Positions 25,451 to 27,702 of a stretch of 27,702 nt of DNA are shown here, piece by piece. How positions within the stretch are numbered: the stretch's first letter is position 1; every line of letters begins with the position of its first letter. The position numbers were made by a program, and so were the translations under genes. Origin of the DNA: CAIYYX01 sp035530135 (GTDB taxonomy: Bacteria > Pseudomonadota > Gammaproteobacteria > Burkholderiales > Rhodocyclaceae). The notes beneath the pieces are model-generated. The model was not told the DNA's origin. It saw only the letters and a program-made list of their open reading frames with translations, and ran no database searches. Location: assembly GCA_035530135.1 (NCBI GenBank), contig DATKVJ010000093.1:1-27702 (forward strand). The letters are read 5' to 3'.

Positions 25451-26403
25451 ATACTTTTGCGGTGAAGATCAACAGGAAGGAGCGCGAGACGGACGAGATC
25501 GCCTCCTTCGAGCTGGTGTCGGCGGACGGCGGCGCGCTGCCCGAATTCACGCCGGGAGCCCATATCGACGTCCACGTCGCCGGTCTGATCCGGCAGTATT
25601 CGCTGTGCAACGGCCCCGGGGACCGGGACCGCTATCTGATCGCCGTGAAGCGGGAGCCGGAATCCCGCGGCGGCTCGCGCGCCATGCACGAGCGCCTGAC
25701 GGCGGGCGACGTGATCGAGATCGGCGCGCCGCGCAACAATTTTCCGCTCGATCAGACGCCAGCCCCCAAGCTGCTGCTGGCGGCGGGCATCGGCGTGACG
25801 CCGCTGCTCTCGATGGCGCGCCATCTGCTCGCCCGCGGCACGCCGTTCGAGCTGCGCTATTACACCCGCTCGGCCGAACACACGGCGTTTCGCGATCTGC
25901 TCGCAGGACCCGAATTCAAGGACCGCGCGAGCGTCCATTACGGCCTCGATCCGGAGGCGCTGCGCGCGCATCTGCAGGGGCTGCTGGCGCGCAGATCCGA
26001 TGGCGCCCAGCTCTATCTTTGCGGGCCGCGCCCCTTCATGGATCTGGTCGTCGCCACCGCGGCGGCGAGCTGGCCGCCGGCAGCGGTGCATCTCGAATAC
26101 TTCGCCGCCGACCCCCAGCAAGCGGCCGGCGGCGAGCTGGCCTTCAAGGTCAGGCTGGCGCGTTCCGGCGCGAGCTACGACATTCCCGAGGGCAAGACCA
26201 TCGTCGCCGCCCTCGCGGCGCAGGGCGTGGACATCCCCACTGCCTGCGAGCAGGGCATCTGCGGCACCTGCCTGACCGGCGTTCTCGAAGGCACGCCCGA
26301 TCACCGCGACGCCTTCCTGTCCGATGAAGAGAAGCGCGTCGGCAAGCAGATCCTGCCCTGTGTCTCGCGGGCGAAGAGTCCGCTGCTGGTGCTGGATCTG
26401 TAG
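25447..26403 (+). CDS. Phthalate-dioxygenase-reductase-type oxidoreductase (VanB-like)
   Basis: A 318-residue electron-transfer protein of the class IA reductase type. The order is a flavin-binding barrel with RQYSLCN (about 57-63), an NAD-binding domain starting at LLLAAGIGVTPLLSMA (about 111-126) with CGPRPFMDLV near 197, and a C-terminal plant-type [2Fe-2S] domain with C267, C272, C275 and C305 (CEQGICGTC...LPC). Such proteins feed a Rieske oxygenase or demethylase such as vanillate demethylase. No oxygenase subunit is visible nearby, so the partner is unknown. The ATG is at 25447, overlapping a possible leader frame. It converges on the response regulator with 5 bases between stops. Confidence 0.9.
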   Translation: MNTFAVKINRKERETDEIASFELVSADGGALPEFTPGAHIDVHVAGLIRQYSLCNGPGDRDRYLIAVKREPESRGGSRAMHERLTAGDVIEIGAPRNNFPLDQTPAPKLLLAAGIGVTPLLSMARHLLARGTPFELRYYTRSAEHTAFRDLLAGPEFKDRASVHYGLDPEALRAHLQGLLARRSDGAQLYLCGPRPFMDLVVATAAASWPPAAVHLEYFAADPQQAAGGELAFKVRLARSGASYDIPEGKTIVAALAAQGVDIPTACEQGICGTCLTGVLEGTPDHRDAFLSDEEKRVGKQILPCVSRAKSPLLVLDL

Positions 26404-26408
26404 CCGGC

Positions 26409-27068
26409 TCAGGGCACGGCCAGCCCTTGCAGGATGGCGTAAGTGGCCAGTTGCGCGGGGCTGTGCAGATTGAGTTTGCGCATGATGTTGCGCTGATGCA
26501 CTTCGACCGTGGCGGCGGCGATGTGCAGGCGGGCGGCGATCTCGGCGGCCGACTTGCCGTCCGACAGGAGCAAGAGCACCTCGCGCTCGCGCTTTCCGAG
26601 CCGCCGCTCGCCCGGCCGCTTCTGCCCGCGTCGTTGCTGCCCGCTGCGCGCCCGGCCGGCCTCGCCAATAATGTCGGCGATTTCCGGACAGAGGTAGATT
26701 TCGTCGCGAACGGCGGCGCGCATGGCGCGCACCAATTCGTCGCCGCCGGCGGCCTTGATCACGTAGCCGCTGGCGCCGGCATCCATCATCTGGGCGGCGA
26801 TGCGCCGGTCCGAATAGGTCGATAGCGCCACCACCTTGACCGCCGGATGCTCCTTGAGCAGTCGGCGCGTCACCTCGATGCCGTCCATGCCGGGCATACC
26901 GATGTCCATGACGATGAGGTCGGGGGTGTCCTCGTTGGCCTGCCTGAGCGCCCCGATGCCGTCTGTCGCCTCGGCCACCACCTCGATGTCGGGCTCCTGT
27001 TCCAGCACCGAGCGCAGCGCCTCGCGCATGATCCGGTGATCGTCGACGAGCATGACCCTGATGCTCAT
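26409..27068 (-). CDS. NarL/FixJ-family response regulator
   Basis: A 219-residue two-component response regulator. The receiver domain (1-120) has the acidic pocket D9/D10, phospho-acceptor D55 in VMDIGMPGMDG, T84 in LSTYS and K105 in VIKAAGG. After a basic linker (about 135-152) comes a LuxR-type helix-turn-helix (LGKREREVLLLLSDGKSAAEIAARL, TVEVHQRNIMRKL). No sensor kinase is adjacent in the window, so its signal and targets are unknown. It is divergent from the acyl-carrier/ligase gene and could control it, an inference from position only. Confidence 0.92.
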   Translation of the reverse strand: MSIRVMLVDDHRIMREALRSVLEQEPDIEVVAEATDGIGALRQANEDTPDLIVMDIGMPGMDGIEVTRRLLKEHPAVKVVALSTYSDRRIAAQMMDAGASGYVIKAAGGDELVRAMRAAVRDEIYLCPEIADIIGEAGRARSGQQRRGQKRPGERRLGKREREVLLLLSDGKSAAEIAARLHIAAATVEVHQRNIMRKLNLHSPAQLATYAILQGLAVP

Positions 27069-27277
27069 CGGCTCTTAGCCTTTGATTCCGTCTTCATTAT
27101 TTGGCCCTTTCTCATCAGGGCTATTCCGAAATTTCAAATGACTCGATGGCCCATCATCGCCGGTGCAAGGGATGATGGATGAATTTCCCATTAAGCATAT
27201 CAAAACTTGCCGTATCCTGGTGGAAATTTCTTTTCGTCGCTATCGGCCTTGCGCCTCGCCCGGCGCAAACTATATCC

Positions 27278-27702
27278 ATGCCAGACATTGCCCCCAGCCA
27301 GGCCGCCGCAAACATGCTGGCAATCGTCCGCCGGTTGCTGCGAGAAACCCATCCGGGTCTATCGGCCACCGTCACCCTGGACAGCTCGCTCGAGCGCGAC
27401 CTGCAGTTGGACAGCATGGCACGGGTGGAGTTGCTGCTCAGGGTCGGACAGTCCTGGGGCGTGACCCTGCCCGAGGCGGCGCTGGCCGAAGCTGAAACGC
27501 CGCGGGATCTGTTGCGCTTCCTCGGCCAAGCGGTATCGCCGGCGCCGCCATCTGCGCGGGCAGCGGTCGTCCCGGAGGGGCTCGTCGCCCCGCCCGCGGC
27601 GGCCCTCACCCTGGTCGAGGCATTGGAATGGCACGCCGCGCGCCAGCCGGAACGCGTGCATGTGCTCCTGCTCGGCGAAGACGGAAGAGAGGAAACCGTC
27701 AC
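27278..27702 (+). CDS. Acyl-carrier domain fused to an AMP-dependent ligase (3' end missing)
   Basis: About 141 residues are visible before the window edge. Residues 8-85 form a carrier-protein domain, with the likely phosphopantetheine-bearing serine in LDSMARVELLLRVG (near residue 47). An alanine/proline linker follows, then LTLVEALEWHAARQPERVHV, which is the usual opening of an adenylate-forming (fatty acyl-AMP ligase-like) domain. Such fusions start polyketide, non-ribosomal or unusual lipid pathways. The substrate cannot be judged because the ligase core lies outside. The ATG at 27278 has no obvious ribosome site. Confidence 0.75.
   Translation, partial: MPDIAPSQAAANMLAIVRRLLRETHPGLSATVTLDSSLERDLQLDSMARVELLLRVGQSWGVTLPEAALAEAETPRDLLRFLGQAVSPAPPSARAAVVPEGLVAPPAAALTLVEALEWHAARQPERVHVLLLGEDGREETV

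Overview
The window looks like a chromosome segment of a GC-rich betaproteobacterium. Three things point there: the aerobic-hybrid box pathway for benzoate, the gloB / yafS-type methyltransferase / rnhA / dnaQ order, and BoxR, an XRE helix-turn-helix protein fused to a shikimate-kinase-like domain. An Azoarcus/Thauera-like or related lineage is plausible, but the species cannot be named from this sequence alone.

Region 1 (1-9675) is a benzoate catabolic locus. BclA makes benzoyl-CoA, BoxAB epoxidises the ring using O2 and NADPH, and BoxC hydrolytically opens it. boxC-boxB-boxA run leftwards, and boxA is cut by the window edge. boxR lies just upstream of boxC on the same strand. A small PnbB/DUF4863-type gene, bclA, an alpha/beta hydrolase and a gamma-glutamyltransferase-family gene run rightwards. 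The word TATAATGCA occurs in both regulatory gaps, before boxC and between boxR and the bclA operon, and is a candidate shared operator/promoter element.

Region 2 (9689-17184) is ordinary core genome: a hemolysin III/PAQR membrane protein, arfB, a ZIP metal transporter, an MltD-like lytic transglycosylase with an unusual repetitive basic tail, gloB, a methyltransferase, rnhA, dnaQ, an HDOD protein, tRNA-Val(CAC) and tRNA-Ser(GGA).

Region 3 (about 17157-23420) is a genomic island in the 3' end of tRNA-Ser. It opens with an intact P4-type tyrosine recombinase, followed by a convergent second recombinase broken by a one-base frameshift. Next is a block of about 0.7 kb packed with hairpins, at least six of which share a TCNNG five-base loop; no convincing protein gene explains it. 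Lower-GC cargo follows: a small unknown protein, the tail of an IS4/Tn5-type transposase, a small secreted protein, a BrnT-like toxin without a visible BrnA, and an unrecognised protein with an RNxxxH (HEPN-like) motif plus a C-terminal zinc ribbon. A diverged copy of the tRNA-Ser 3' end at 23401-23422 may be the right end.

Region 4 (23506-27702) returns to core-like genes: an Isc-type [2Fe-2S] ferredoxin, an HU protein, an SrkA-type kinase, a phthalate-dioxygenase-reductase-type oxidoreductase, a NarL/FixJ response regulator, and the start of an acyl-carrier/adenylation fusion cut by the right edge.

The strongest candidates for something undescribed are the hairpin block beside the recombinases and the BrnT-like / HEPN-zinc-ribbon cargo. 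All functions are read from sequence motifs and gene context; no searches were run.
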